Of a stretch of DNA of 64,000 nt, positions 20,557 through 30,714 are shown in pieces; within the stretch, counting starts at the first letter, position 1; the number at the start of each line of letters is the position of its first letter. This DNA comes from Bactericera cockerelli (taxonomy: Eukaryota; Arthropoda; Insecta; Hemiptera; Triozidae). The notes under the pieces were generated by a model. It was given only the letters and a program-made list of their open reading frames with translations. It was not told the origin of the DNA and did no database searches. Location of the stretch: assembly GCA_024516035.1 (NCBI GenBank), contig CM044958.1, positions 427,566-491,565 of the forward strand. The letters run 5' to 3'. A program made the translations under genes and the position numbers.

Positions 20557-23500
20557 ATGTCATCTTTACCACCATTTTCGAATTCGTTGTTACCTATGAA
20601 GATTTCTGGTTTGAATGGTACGCAACAGTACGAGGCATGGAAATTATTTCGGTTTCAATTTGAAAACTATTTGGTGGCAGCCAAAGTCGACGACAAGGAT
20701 GAAGAAAGGAGAGTCGCCTTATTATTGCATTTATTGGGCGCGGAGGTGGTACCCATTTTTCAGTCTTTCAATAAGGATGTGAAAGCATGCAAGTTGCCTG
20801 ATTTGCTCAAGTTATTCAATGATTACTTTGCCCCGAAGAAAAACACAGCTTTGGAAAGACACAAGTTCTTGTCAAGAAAACAACTTCCTGGTGAGCCACT
20901 CGAGTCATTCCTTACTGACTTGAAAAATTTGGCAGCTCCTTGTGAATTTAAAGACTTAAAAGATTCTCTTGTCAGAGATATTTTTATACTTGGTCTTGTT
21001 GAAGAAAATGCTCATATCAAGGAGAGATTACTACAAGAAGGAGACAAGGATTTGAACTTTGTAATGGATTTGGCGAGGACAATCCAGATGTCAATGGCAA
21101 AGGGAGAAGATGTCAGCAAAGCGGAGGTCATGAAAGTCTCAAGATTCAATCGTGGGTACAAGTCGCAGCCGCAGAGGTCGTCACAAGGTCACTGGTCGGG
21201 TTCGTCAAAATCAAAGTCTAGTCAGTCGAGCCAAGGAACGTGTGGAAGATGTGGTCAAGTACATAGAAATGCGTGTCCAGCAGTCAATGCCATATGTCAC
21301 AAGTGTTCAAGGAAGGGACACTATGCAGCTGTATGTAGGAATAGGAAGAACGTGAAGCGTGTCAACTATGAAGAGTCTACTAGTATAGGGTGTGTTAGTG
21401 AGCCAGATAATTCAAGTAATGAATTTTTCATTGGTTGTGTGCAAATCAATTCTGTCAATGAAGAAGATTCGCATTCTAGTTCAGTGAGTTCTTGGATTGT
21501 TGGAGCTATTATCAATAATAAGCTCATTGACGTGTGTTTGGATACTGGAGCCGAAGCTGATTTGATGAGTTACTCAGAGTTCAAAAAACTCAAATTACCG
21601 GATTCAATAATCAAGCCTACAACTAGTAAATTAACATCCTATGGAGGTACAGTTATAACCACCAAAGGTCAGTGTATCTTATTGTGTAAAATAAATGATA
21701 TGTCCTTAAATGTCAGATTTTTTATTGCAGAAGGTTCTCAAAAAACTATTCTGGGTCTTAAGTCTTGTAATAAGTTCAATTTAATAAAGAAAATCGGAAC
21801 CGTAAATTCTCATCAGTCAAGTGATTATTCAAATTTGGTAAAAAGTTATAATGATGTCTTTGAAGGTCTTGGGTGTCTACCTGGGGATTGTTCTATTACA
21901 CTCAAAGAAAACGCAGTACCACACATTGACCCGCCCCGTAGAGTTCCTTTTAAATTGTTGTCAAAGTATAAAGAGGAATTAGAAAGGATGCAAAAAATGA
22001 ATGTAATTAAAAAAGTCTCAGAACCTCAGTTATGGTTAAATTCTGTAGTTTTAGTGTCTAAACCAGACAATAGTCTAAGAATTTGTCTAGATCCAAGGCC
22101 TCTTAATAAACAAATAATTAGATCTCAATATCAGTTACCTAATATAGAGGATATTCGTGCTAAGCTCACAGGAGCCACAATTTTTTCAAAGCTTGACGCA
22201 AGTATAGCTTTTTGGTCAATAAAATTAGATAATAAATCCTCTGATTTATGTACGTTTGGTACTCCTTTTGGCAGATTTAAATTTTTAAGACTTCCTTACG
22301 GTATTTGTATAGCCTCAGAAAAATTTCACCAAAAAATGGTAGAGTCTTTCTCAGATATACCGGGTGTAGTTATATACGTTGATGATCTATTAATTTATGC
22401 TAAAAATAAATTAGAACATGATAAAATTTTAGTTAAGGTTCTAAAACGAGTCAGAGAGATTAATTTAAAATTAAATAAGAAAAAATGTCTTTTTGGTCAA
22501 AATAAAATATCATTTTTGGGCCAAATATTTCAGTCAAGTGGGATGATTCCAGATAATACTAAAATTGATGCTATCACAAAAATGCCAGTGCCAAAGTGTG
22601 TCAAGGATTTACAGAGATTCTTAGGCATGGTCAATTATCTAGCTAGTTTTGTACCTAATCTCTCAGAAAAGTGTCTAAATTTAAGAAAACTACTTAAAAA
22701 AGAATCGTTGTGGTGTTGGGAGAGTCAGCACGAAAAAGAATTCGCAGAGCTAAAGCAAATTATTTGCAAAGCCCCTGTATTGTCGTTTTTTGATGTCAAC
22801 AAACCTATTGTGCTAAATGTGGATGCTTCTCAAGCCTCAGTGGGCGCATGTCTACTTCAGTCTAGTAAGCCAGTGGCTTATGCCTCTAAGTCGTTCACAG
22901 ATTGCCAAAAGAACTATGCTCAAATCGAGAAAGAACTTTTTGCAATCTGGTTCGGATGCTCTAAATTTCACCAATACATTTTTGGTCAGTCTATTGTTGT
23001 CGAAACGGATCATAAACCATTAATCACATTATTTAAAAAATCGTTATCAGACATTCCCAACCGCCTACAACGTATGATGTTAAAATTACAAATGTACGAC
23101 TTACATGTTATTTATAAGTCAGGGAAATACATGTATGTTTCGGACACCCTGTCTAGGGCAGCTTTAAAAGAAAAGTGTTACGAATTTGAAGAAAGTCTGG
23201 ATCAGGAGTTAGCTGTTCACACTAACATGTTTTACAGGACTCTTAATGCTACTGATAAAAAATTACAGGAAATTGCTACAGCAACAAAAAATGATCCAGT
23301 CTTGCTTCAGGTGATTCAGTACATTAAAAAAGGGTGGCCTACTCATAAAAATTCTGTGGTTCAGTCTGTCAGGTCATTTTTTATGTACAGAAATGAATTA
23401 CATTTTTTAAATGACATTGTTTTTAAAAATAACGCTGTTGTTATACCTCAAGCTATGCAGTCTAAATTGTTAAAAGATGCTCACGTTGGCCATATGGGTT

Positions 23501-23562
23501 TTACTAAAACCAAGAATTTTGTAAAACATATAATATTTGGCCTACTCTTTATGATGACATAA
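20557..23562 (+). CDS. Gag-Pol polyprotein (Gag, protease, RT, RNase H, start of integrase)
   Basis: Single frame of 1,001 codons. Residues ~1-190 are the Gag region. Zinc knuckles lie at ~229-262 (CGRCGQVHRNAC and CHKCSRKGHYAAVC). The aspartic protease has DTGAEAD near residue 329. RT shows KLDASIAFWSIKLD, FLRLPYGIC and the YVDD catalytic box at 607-610. RNase H begins near 755 (LNVDASQASVGACL) and includes TDHKPL. The integrase zinc-finger histidines (HVGH) are near 976-980, after which a one-base change at ~23,537 throws the frame into a stop. Gag and Pol are fused without a frameshift signal between them. Confidence 0.93.
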   Translation: MSSLPPFSNSLLPMKISGLNGTQQYEAWKLFRFQFENYLVAAKVDDKDEERRVALLLHLLGAEVVPIFQSFNKDVKACKLPDLLKLFNDYFAPKKNTALERHKFLSRKQLPGEPLESFLTDLKNLAAPCEFKDLKDSLVRDIFILGLVEENAHIKERLLQEGDKDLNFVMDLARTIQMSMAKGEDVSKAEVMKVSRFNRGYKSQPQRSSQGHWSGSSKSKSSQSSQGTCGRCGQVHRNACPAVNAICHKCSRKGHYAAVCRNRKNVKRVNYEESTSIGCVSEPDNSSNEFFIGCVQINSVNEEDSHSSSVSSWIVGAIINNKLIDVCLDTGAEADLMSYSEFKKLKLPDSIIKPTTSKLTSYGGTVITTKGQCILLCKINDMSLNVRFFIAEGSQKTILGLKSCNKFNLIKKIGTVNSHQSSDYSNLVKSYNDVFEGLGCLPGDCSITLKENAVPHIDPPRRVPFKLLSKYKEELERMQKMNVIKKVSEPQLWLNSVVLVSKPDNSLRICLDPRPLNKQIIRSQYQLPNIEDIRAKLTGATIFSKLDASIAFWSIKLDNKSSDLCTFGTPFGRFKFLRLPYGICIASEKFHQKMVESFSDIPGVVIYVDDLLIYAKNKLEHDKILVKVLKRVREINLKLNKKKCLFGQNKISFLGQIFQSSGMIPDNTKIDAITKMPVPKCVKDLQRFLGMVNYLASFVPNLSEKCLNLRKLLKKESLWCWESQHEKEFAELKQIICKAPVLSFFDVNKPIVLNVDASQASVGACLLQSSKPVAYASKSFTDCQKNYAQIEKELFAIWFGCSKFHQYIFGQSIVVETDHKPLITLFKKSLSDIPNRLQRMMLKLQMYDLHVIYKSGKYMYVSDTLSRAALKEKCYEFEESLDQELAVHTNMFYRTLNATDKKLQEIATATKNDPVLLQVIQYIKKGWPTHKNSVVQSVRSFFMYRNELHFLNDIVFKNNAVVIPQAMQSKLLKDAHVGHMGFTKTKNFVKHIIFGLLFMMT

Positions 23563-23567
23563 AATTA

Positions 23568-24211
23568 ATGATACAGAACTGCGCAGCTTGTCAAAAGTTT
23601 CAACCTAGTAACAGTAAAGAGCCACTTATTCCACACGAAGTACCTACTTATCCGTGGGAAAAAGTTGGCGTAGATCTGTTTGAATTTGAAGGTCAAAAAT
23701 ATTTAATAATTGTTGACTATTACTCGAAATTTTTTGAAACTGTATTGTTAAGTAGTTCAAACGGTCAGATAATTATTAAGCATTTTAAAAGTATTTTTGC
23801 TCGTCAGGGCATTCCAGCCCAGCTCATTAGTGATGGAGGTCCGCCTTTTAGTTCAAAAGAACTAAAAGAATTTTACAGTGCTTGGAATATTGAACACAAG
23901 TGTTCATCTCCTTATTATCCTAAATCAAATGGTTTAGTAGAGCGAACAGTAAAATTAGTTAAGACTACATTGTATAAATGTAAAGAGGACCGGACAGATC
24001 CTTATTTGGCTATGTTACAATTACGAAACTCTTGTCAAGATGGGCAACAATCTTCTTCAAAGTTGCTAAATTCAAGAAATTTGAGGACAAATTTACCTAC
24101 TTCAAAAAGTCACTTAAAAGTCAGTCCGGTTCCCTATAGACAATATGTAAATACGAATAAAAAACGTATTAGTAACATGAAATCTCAATATGATAAGCAT
24201 GCTAAATCCTT
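23568..24211 (+). pseudogene. integrase core, displaced frame of the same Pol
   Basis: Continues Pol in a different frame after the lesion near 23,537. It begins with the second half of the integrase zinc finger (NCAACQ) and then the catalytic core: VGVDLFEFEG (first Asp), ISDGGPPFSS (second Asp), SNGLVERTVK (Glu). The frame is interrupted at 24,212 by the nested insertion; the protein printed beyond that point (to 24,275) is insertion sequence. The lesion is a single base in a short T run, so it could be a sequencing error. Confidence 0.88.
24199..24211 (+). repeat. left target-site duplication of nested insertion
   Basis: ATGCTAAATCCTT here is repeated at 25,028-25,040. The first three bases could also belong to the insert's (ATGTA)n tail, so the duplication is 10-13 bp. 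Confidence 0.8.
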
Positions 24212-25027
24212 GGCCCTCGGTCTAGGGTACACAGGGGGTGTAATGCGGAACTGTGTGCACCTAGATAACTCTTAATAGACGGGTCCACGTGCACGTGCTT
24301 GTGCATGTCCCCGGGGGCTGGTAACATTGCATTGCGCATCTTGGAATGTAAGCAAATGACATGGCTAAGTTCTATTAAGGACCGGGTGAGCGGTATATCT
24401 TACCAAACACTTTTATAATTTCTTATGACAACGCATATGAAAATTATAAAAGAAAAAAATGATCATTAATGATATTAACAACTCAGAAACGTTTGTAGGC
24501 TGTGTTGAACCAATATCAGAGAATGACATAAAAAAACAACAACTCAGAAACTTTTGTAGACTGGGTTGAACAAACATCAAAGAATAAGCAACAACTCAGA
24601 AAATTTGTAGACTGGTTGGAATTAAAATCAAATAATGATAATAAAATAAAATAACTCAGACACCTTTGTTGACTGGGTTAAACAAACACCAGAGAAATAG
24701 TTGGTTTACTACCAGGTCACTATTTCCTAAGAAACAACATTGGAGTACACAATGACACCATTGAGTACGATAAATGTGGTGAGGGAACACCCTCTCCCAT
24801 CCTAATCAAGTCACTCACAAAAATCCAAACTCTTGTATACTCAGGACAAAAGCTGGAAACAAACACTGTGAACTTATATAACACCTGCTAAACTTTTTAG
24901 TGCAGCAGACGTTTTTGAAAGTGATGAGTGAGCTTAATGGGGTGCAATAGTTCTAAATAATGGACGCAGCACATAGGAATTTCTTTTAGAAAAGACCCCC
25001 AGATATAATGTAATGTAATGTAATGTA
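24212..25027 (+). mobile_element. 816-bp nested retroposon inside the Ty3 element
   Basis: Sequence foreign to Pol, flanked by a 10-13 bp duplication and ending in (ATGTA)n, the signature of target-primed retroposition. Four imperfect ~57-bp repeats (AACTCAGAAAC, TTTGTAGACTGGGTTGAAC) occupy ~24,477-24,702. The 3' portion (GGAATTTCTTTTAGAAAAGACCCCCAGA) recurs in reverse at 37,452-37,640, so this is a dispersed family. No RT was found; it is a SINE-like or truncated LINE copy. Confidence 0.8.
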
Positions 25028-25040
25028 ATGCTAAATCCTT

Positions 25041-25524
25041 ACCTGAATTCAAAATAAATGACTATGTTTATTTTCAGAAAAAACCTCAGGATACATGGCA
25101 ATCAGCAGTCATTACTAAACTACCCAATGAATTAGGCTCCTTCAGAGCATATCAAATTAAAACTCCTGATGGTAAACTGTTCATTAGGAACAGAATTTTC
25201 TTGAGAAAAAGATATGACAATCCAAACTTAAGAGCAGAACCAAGTCTTGCTAAAGATAAAGAAAAGGATTTAGTATGTGAAAGAAAAAATTATAAATTGT
25301 TCATACGTAATGAATTTCCTGCAACTTTTTCAAATTATTTAAATTCATCTCTTGAGTGTGATCCTACTTTGTCTACTATAGTTGTGAGTGATGATTCATC
25401 AACCTATGACAGTCCCGAGGAATACCTAGATGGTTCATACTTACAGTACTTGTCTAGTGAGTCTGAACCAGAATTAGATAATACAACAGAAGATCCAACA
25501 TGGGATCCTAGAACTATGGGATAA
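25041..25524 (+). pseudogene. integrase C-terminus of the Ty3 element
   Basis: Resumes the Pol frame after the nested insertion (PEFKINDYVYFQKK, SFRAYQIKTPDGKLF) and runs to a stop at 25,522-25,524 with an acidic serine-rich tail. It is separated from its promoter-proximal part only by the insert. Confidence 0.85.
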
Positions 25525-25611
25525 ATATTTGTGATTAAATTAATTGCTTGCAGTTGAACTGGCCTTGTTTGTAATTAGCCTGTTCATGCAATGTTTTTAT
25601 TTTTTAATTTG

Positions 25612-25615
<4 letters not shown>

Positions 25616-25653
<38 letters not shown>

Positions 25654-25654
25654 A
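25616..25654 (+). other. A33 run and purine tract before the 3' LTR
   Basis: 33 A residues followed by GG and ATCA stand directly before the 3' LTR, where the polypurine tract primes plus-strand synthesis. The A-run length may be inflated by sequencing error. Confidence 0.55.
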
Positions 25655-25794
25655 TGTAGGTACCTATGTCTTATGTAATATATGTACCTATGTAATATAT
25701 GTATCTACTCAGAGATAGGCAACTGATCTGATAATAAACTATTCGACAGTCTTTGTTCCAACCTCATGAAAGCTCGTCTTCTCATTACGTAACA
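25655..25794 (+). repeat. 3' LTR
   Basis: Identical to the 5' LTR across 140 bp; followed by the duplicated ATAAC. Confidence 0.93.
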
Positions 25795-25799
25795 ATAAC

Positions 25800-26270
25800 T
25801 ATCTGTAATAGCCCATCCCAAAAACACTTTCCACTCCCAGAATCCCCGAATCTCCGTTTCAACCGTCACTCTACACCAGTCTGATTGGTTGTAGCGTTCA
25901 AATTAACCAATCAGAGTGCGTCGTGTGACGTTTGAAAGGGAGATTTGGAGATTGTGAGAGTAGAGAGTGTTTCTGAAACGGGATACTCTGATACTGATGG
26001 CATTGTCCATTTTCCATCATTCTCGTAATAGCTTCTTTCTTTTCAGAAGAGGAAAAATTGCATCAAACACCAGCGTAGGTTAATGTCTGTGAGCTGACGA
26101 GAAGGTTTGAAGGTTTGTGTACCGTCTAAAAACCTCTTCTTGGTTGTGTTTCTATTATATGTTGTCGTGGGACCGCCATGTGGCATTACTTCAGGGATTT
26201 TCGTAATAGCTGTAACTGCCTTCTTAGGGTCACATTTTGCAACAGGATAGAAGACGTCTTGGAAACCAAA
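25800..26270. other. spacer, no gene seen
   Basis: Contains a possible inverted pair around 25,800-25,990 (CACTCTACACCAGTCTGATTGG and CCAATCAGAGTGCG; ACTTTCCACTC/GAGTAGAGAGTG) that resembles a small palindromic element. No coding content. Confidence 0.35.
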
Positions 26271-26402
26271 ATTATAATAACACTCTTTAGTCGAAGTTAA
26301 CCACCAAGCTAGGTTGATGCTCACAGCATTTTCTGCAACGGATATAACCAGATTTCCTGAATAAACAGACTAGCGCGATAACCACTTGACTACTAGTCCA
26401 CT
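26271..26402 (-). repeat. degenerate SINE family A copy
   Basis: AACACTCTTTAGTCGAAGTT, AGGTTGATGCTCACAGCATT and GCGCGATAACCACTTGACTA preserve both ends, but the middle and the B box are deleted. Confidence 0.6.
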
Positions 26403-26739
26403 ACGAAAATAATATACGCAAGGATAGTAGGTACCTATCCAAGGAAATTCCTACGCAAAATATCAAAGATAACTGGAAAAAGTTTCTTGCTAAACGAAGG
26501 CTACATTTTCTACACATAGATACACAATTATGTAAAAATAATGTAAAAATACACAATCACACATGCCCTGCATAGCACCTCAAAGCGCTGGACCTTATGT
26601 AGCACGTGCGAAATTTCTACTATTGTTAATACGGCCCTGTCCAAGTCTTGTTGATAGCATTAGAAGGCAGGTACTAGAAGTTTTATGGCCTGAAGCTATT
26701 TGAAACTAAAAAGTCTACAGAAAGTTGCATGTTTGTGTG

Positions 26740-26740
<1 letters not shown>

Positions 26741-26774
<34 letters not shown>
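26741..26774 (+). repeat. (GA)n microsatellite
   Basis: Uninterrupted GA dinucleotides of about 32 bp. Confidence 0.9.
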
Positions 26775-26777
<3 letters not shown>

Positions 26778-26882
26778 AACCTTGAACCTTTGCATCGGGA
26801 GACCTACTTGACTGCATTTTCAAAGGTCAGTCAAAGTTATAGAAAACATGATGAAAAAATTACCTACCTCTTCAATGTAATG

Positions 26883-27070
26883 ATAATAATATCGCCTTAT
26901 TTAAACTGCTCGATTAGGACTTTTGAGTCCCACTCCACCGGCAGTAAGCCCAAGACGTATTATAATGCAGTATAAATCCCAAAGGATAGGATAACTTGTC
27001 ATATACCTACCGACTGGGTTTCGAACCCGCGACCTTTGGAATCCCTGAATTCATAGAGCTATACTAGGGA
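26883..27070 (-). repeat. SINE family B copy
   Basis: ATAATAATATCGCCTTATTT, CTCGATTAGGACTT, GGGTTTCGAACCCGCGACCT (B box), with a truncated A-box end. Confidence 0.65.
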
Positions 27071-27359
27071 CCCACAACTTACTAATAATAAATTACCATT
27101 AACTTAAACACCGAGTGTCAATATTTTATTAATAATTACCTTTTTTTACTACCTACCTCAGGGCCAAATTACAGATAAGCTAGACCCTCCCTCAACTCGG
27201 AGTTTCAACCAATCACAGCGCACTAATGCCCGACTTGAAGCCCCGTCAGGCTTATCTTAAATTTAATCCTGATGATGTTTCAAAATTCGGCCGTGAGATA
27301 TTTTTGTTGTTGAGATGAGTGCCTTTTATTATTTCGTAGCCGCATGAAACAGGAGCTCC

Positions 27360-27482
27360 TGTAGACGCTTGTGGTCTGTGTTGTAGCCTAGTATGCCTTC
27401 CCTCTGATGGGCGAAAAGTGACACAATACTTCCCTTTTAGGCGCTGGGTCAACCCGAGCGCACCGGAAGGTATCCCTTTGTT
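27360..27482 (-). repeat. dispersed repeat family H
   Basis: Second copy of 19,375-19,490 with a ~27-bp internal insertion (GCGAAAAGTGACACAATACT). Confidence 0.55.
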
Positions 27483-27962
27483 GGCGCGGGGTTTCGGAAG
27501 GTCACTTAACTACTGAGCTATTCGTGGGCTTTTTTACTAACATAAAGTAGGTATTATAAGTTGAACAAGTTTATTATAGGGGTACGTCGTTTCTCATGTA
27601 GCTAGTTAATTCGTTAGGTACAAGAATTCGTACGATTCTTGTATTTTTTATTAAATGCATATTATTATGTACCTTCTAACCTTTGACCATATTACCTGAA
27701 TTACGTTAACTAACTGGAAATGTGTTATATGTATTATGCACCTACCATGCAAAGGCCGCCGCATGTTTTAACTCAATAACTCACATCCCACTGGAATATG
27801 TGGTTTATTTTATGTAAAAAATTTCTATTCAAATCACGTGAAGGTGTTTTCTAGAGCCTTGTAGAATTACCTGGCTCAGGTATTTCCATGGAAATGCTAG
27901 CTAGACTTTGTTAACAAAAAATATACTAACGATAATAATAAGAGCGTTTCCATTCTGCCTGT

Positions 27963-28085
27963 TTGACCGACCTTAATTGCTCTTGATCGATATGGCGACG
28001 GACTTGTAATTGAAGCTCGGTGGTTTGAAGTCCCGGTTTCAACAGGCAGTAGTCACAACCGTTACGCCACGAAGGCTGGGAAGAA
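27963..28085. repeat. mosaic of two SINE heads (families F and C)
   Basis: GACCTTAATTGCTCTTGATCGATATGGC to GTGGTTTGAAGTCCCGGTTTC is a family F head on the plus strand. It is joined directly to CAGGCAGTAGTCACAACCGTTACG, the reverse of a family C head. The two tRNA-like heads face each other with no bodies. Confidence 0.55.
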
Positions 28086-28650
28086 GAAGATGAAGAAGAA
28101 TATAAAAGATAGGTGTTCTGCAACTATAATTTTCCAAGAAATCCAGGTAACAAAGGAGGACACGTAAATTGGTCAGGGACATGTTCAATTGTTCATATAG
28201 CAAGTGTCTACCTTCCAAATTCCGTGTAGTTCAAAGTCTGGTGTTTGCGGACTGCCGAATTCCACGAGTTCAAAGTCCTGAGGTTTCGAAAGGGAGTGAG
28301 TGAGTGATTGAATTCCTTGGATTCCGAAGTCTGTGTTTGAAAGGGTGAATTCAAAGGCTTTGCACTTGGGATCAGAATTCCTGTAATTTGGGGGCTGTGG
28401 GATTTCAGATGTTGGGTTTAAAAATATTGTACTTTATACAGGTCAGTACTCTTTTGTGTAATATGAGTGTACAAAATTGCTCTTTTGTTAATTGAGCTAA
28501 TAGACAGCTCACAGTCGAGTCCTATTAGCCGAAACAGCCGTCCTTGGAACCAGACTTGGAAAATATACAGTTGAATAGATAGAGTATACAACTCGTACAT
28601 TATATCATTAAATTCTTTACTGACGGGATATAAACTTATGTACAAACAAA
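28086..28650. other. spacer, no gene seen
   Basis: 28,200-28,390 has loosely periodic words (GAATTCC, TTCAAAGTC), suggesting an old degenerate tandem repeat. No gene supported. Confidence 0.3.
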
Positions 28651-28850
28651 TAATAATACTCTTTAGTGGAAGGGAACCACCAGCGAGGTTAATGTTCAAA
28701 GCATTTGCTAAGAGACATATTATTATGTAGTCACAAACACAAATTAAAGAGGAAAAATTCATGCTCTGGGTGGGATTCGAACCAACGGATCCCTACGCTA
28801 CCTGGATTACCTGACTATTTATTGTGCGTTAACACCCGATACCAGTGCAA
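28651..28850 (-). repeat. SINE family A copy
   Basis: Tail side CTCTTTAGTGGAAGGGAACC, body AGGTTAATGTTCAAAGCATT, B box GGGATTCGAACCAACGGATC, and an A-box side disrupted near 28,818. Confidence 0.75.
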
Positions 28851-28895
28851 GGGCTTGTTAAGGCTAGTAGTTTGAATTTGTAATTTAATTGCATT

Positions 28896-28995
28896 NNNNN
28901 NNNNNNNNNNNNNNNNNNNNNNNNNNNNNNNNNNNNNNNNNNNNNNNNNNNNNNNNNNNNNNNNNNNNNNNNNNNNNNNNNNNNNNNNNNNNNNN
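28896..28995. other. assembly gap (100 N)
   Basis: Exactly 100 N, the usual placeholder for a scaffold join of unknown length. PAF1's missing 5' exons could lie in it or further upstream. Confidence 0.95.
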
Positions 28996-29465
28996 CTTAG
29001 ACATTACAATTTTTCCGAACAAAATGTTTATGAAATTGGTGTAAATACTTCTTCTTCCCTTTGGTATATGAAACACTTGGGGCCCTGGTTGATCAAAACC
29101 AAAAAAATTCATGAATGTTGTGGGCGACAAAATAATATGTACCATTGGCACCAGAAGCACCAAAGAATTCTTGTTCCAGACAATTTCAATAGGAATTCAA
29201 CGCAACAATATATCCTGTATGCTTGGAACATTACCACATGTCAGTGGTATGGACCAAATATACAACCTGCAATAGATGTGTATTAAACAATTAACTGAAA
29301 GAATATTTTCCATTGGATTGATTATGAGTGGTTACCAGTAGCAGATTTGATCATGATGGATGTTCTTTCTAAAGATTCTCTTGATATTCTACCAGAATTT
29401 AATAAGATTTATACATCTTTACCTCCCAATATAAGTCAAAATGACAATTTATTCAACCAAGATTA
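28996..29465 (+). pseudogene. unrecognised coding-like fragment in two frames
   Basis: One open frame runs from the gap to a stop at 29,284-29,286 (segments YEIGVNTSSSLWYMKHLGPW, NITTCQWYGPNIQPAIDVY). A second frame opens about 20 bases later and runs to ~29,464 (IFHWIDYEWLPVADLIMMD, LPEFNKIYTSLPPNISQND). Both read like real protein (mixed hydrophobic/polar, Trp-rich), unlike neighbouring spacer. I do not recognise the family. It could be a decayed gene or transposon ORF, or coding sequence with an indel error beside the gap. Confidence 0.35.
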
Positions 29466-29644
29466 ATAATACAATGTACAGATTAGAGTCATATTGAAAT
29501 GATTATCAACGGTATCCCTGCTTAAGCAAAACTGAGTTTTGTAACTAAACCTACAGTCATAATTTACTAATTTCTAAACATAGTCTATCAAAACAATTGT
29601 GTACTAATTCCAATGTCTATCATTAACTTTATTTTGACTTGTAG

Positions 29645-29755
29645 GTAAAGGCTATTGAGAAGACATTTGCTGACACAAAACTTCCCATTGAGAAGCACTA
29701 CAGCAAACCCAATGTCACGCCAGTGGAAGTCATGCCTGTCTATCCTGATTTCAAG
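29645..29755 (+). CDS. PAF1: PAF1 internal exon (first visible)
   Basis: 37 codons between an AG acceptor (GACTTGTAG) and a GTACGT donor. The product contains KAIEKTF, HYSKP and [13 protein letters not shown], the strongly conserved central block of PAF1. PAF1 is a nuclear subunit of the Paf1 complex (with CTR9, CDC73, LEO1, RTF1) that travels with RNA polymerase II and supports elongation and histone H2B ubiquitylation. The N-terminal ~200 residues of the family are not visible upstream and probably lie beyond or inside the N gap. Confidence 0.9.
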
Positions 29756-30065
29756 GTACGTGAAGAATCTCTCCTATCCAGCTTTTCGTCCATGATTATT
29801 ATGCAGCACATAATCAAATAAAATAGACTTTAAAAAAAAAAAAAAAAAAAAAAAAGAATACTTCTGTGGCGCTAAAGTCACAATTTGAGTACTGTCTTAG
29901 ATGGGGAAAACCATGCCTTGTCATGCCTTGAGAATTAGATGTTGTCTATCAATTTCGCACCTAGTCTTCCTTGAATCCTGGATGTAACATTTATTATAAA
30001 ATCTAATTTCACTTCAGCACTTCCTTCCATAGATAAAATCAACCTAGTCTTTTTCTTCATTTCAG

Positions 30066-30169
30066 TACTGGAAGTATCCATGTGCTCAGGTCATCTTTGA
30101 CTCAGATCCTGCCCCCCAGGGTCGTCCCATACCTGCACAGATTGAAGAAATGTCTCAAGCAATGATTCG
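30066..30169 (+). CDS. PAF1: PAF1 internal exon
   Basis: Starts after TTTCTTCATTTCAG and ends at ATTCG before GTAAGA, phase 2. It encodes [17 protein letters not shown] and EEMSQAMIR, which match the family in order and spacing directly after VMPVYPDFK. Confidence 0.93.
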
Positions 30170-30467
30170 GTAAGACTTTTACAATTAAAAATGTGATCTG
30201 TATTTCTACTAATGGCATATCTTTTAAAGAGACAAAAAAAAATATGTTTTAAATTGTGATAATACTGATAATACAACACGTACCAGTGAAGGAATCCATG
30301 AGTTGGAATCCTCCTGATAACAAAAAACTTTAAAAATAATATTTTCGGACTACTTTATTTTTATCTAATTTCTTTTGAGTTCATAAGATATCCGTCTACA
30401 ATTGAACGGTCAATCAAATCACCAAAACATAGATGATTTTTTTTTAGATACTTACAGTCTGGCTGGG

Positions 30468-30665
30468 GGACTATAAACAGGGAGGAGACCAGCAGTCTGG
30501 CTGGGGGACTATAAACAGGGAGTAGACCAGCATTGGCTTGGTTCTGGGGGCCCTTGTCAATTATTAGCCTCCTTGTAAAGACAGTGGTAGAAGTGCCTAA
30601 TTATTCCTCCACTGTCTGGCTACCATCATTCACGATGACGCCACCCTATGATGATGACTTATAGA
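30468..30665 (+). repeat. dispersed repeat family I in a PAF1 intron
   Basis: Forward copy of 1,360-1,530. Its 5' part is duplicated in tandem (CAGTCTGGCTGGGGGACTAT occurs twice, ~43 bp apart). It ends with CACGATGACGCCACCCTATG. Confidence 0.6.
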
Positions 30666-30714
30666 ATAAATGTATTTACTGCAACTAATCTCTCCTTCTT
30701 TTCCCCTCGCACAG

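Larger units (their letters stand above)
20192..25794 (+). mobile_element. complete Ty3/Gypsy LTR retrotransposon
   Basis: Bounded by identical 140-bp LTRs (20,192-20,331 and 25,655-25,794) with TG...CA ends and flanked by a 5-bp duplication, ATAAC (20,187-20,191 and 25,795-25,799). The internal part carries a single Gag-Pol frame in the order Gag, zinc knuckles, protease, RT, RNase H, integrase; this order and the absence of an envelope frame identify a Ty3/Gypsy element. LTR identity implies recent insertion. Two lesions are visible: a one-base frameshift near 23,537 and an 816-bp nested insertion at 24,212. Confidence 0.95.

Noticed and set aside
25041..25524. Envelope gene of the Ty3 element
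   Set aside because: The frame is the integrase C-terminus displaced by the nested insertion; no signal peptide, membrane anchor or separate start is present.
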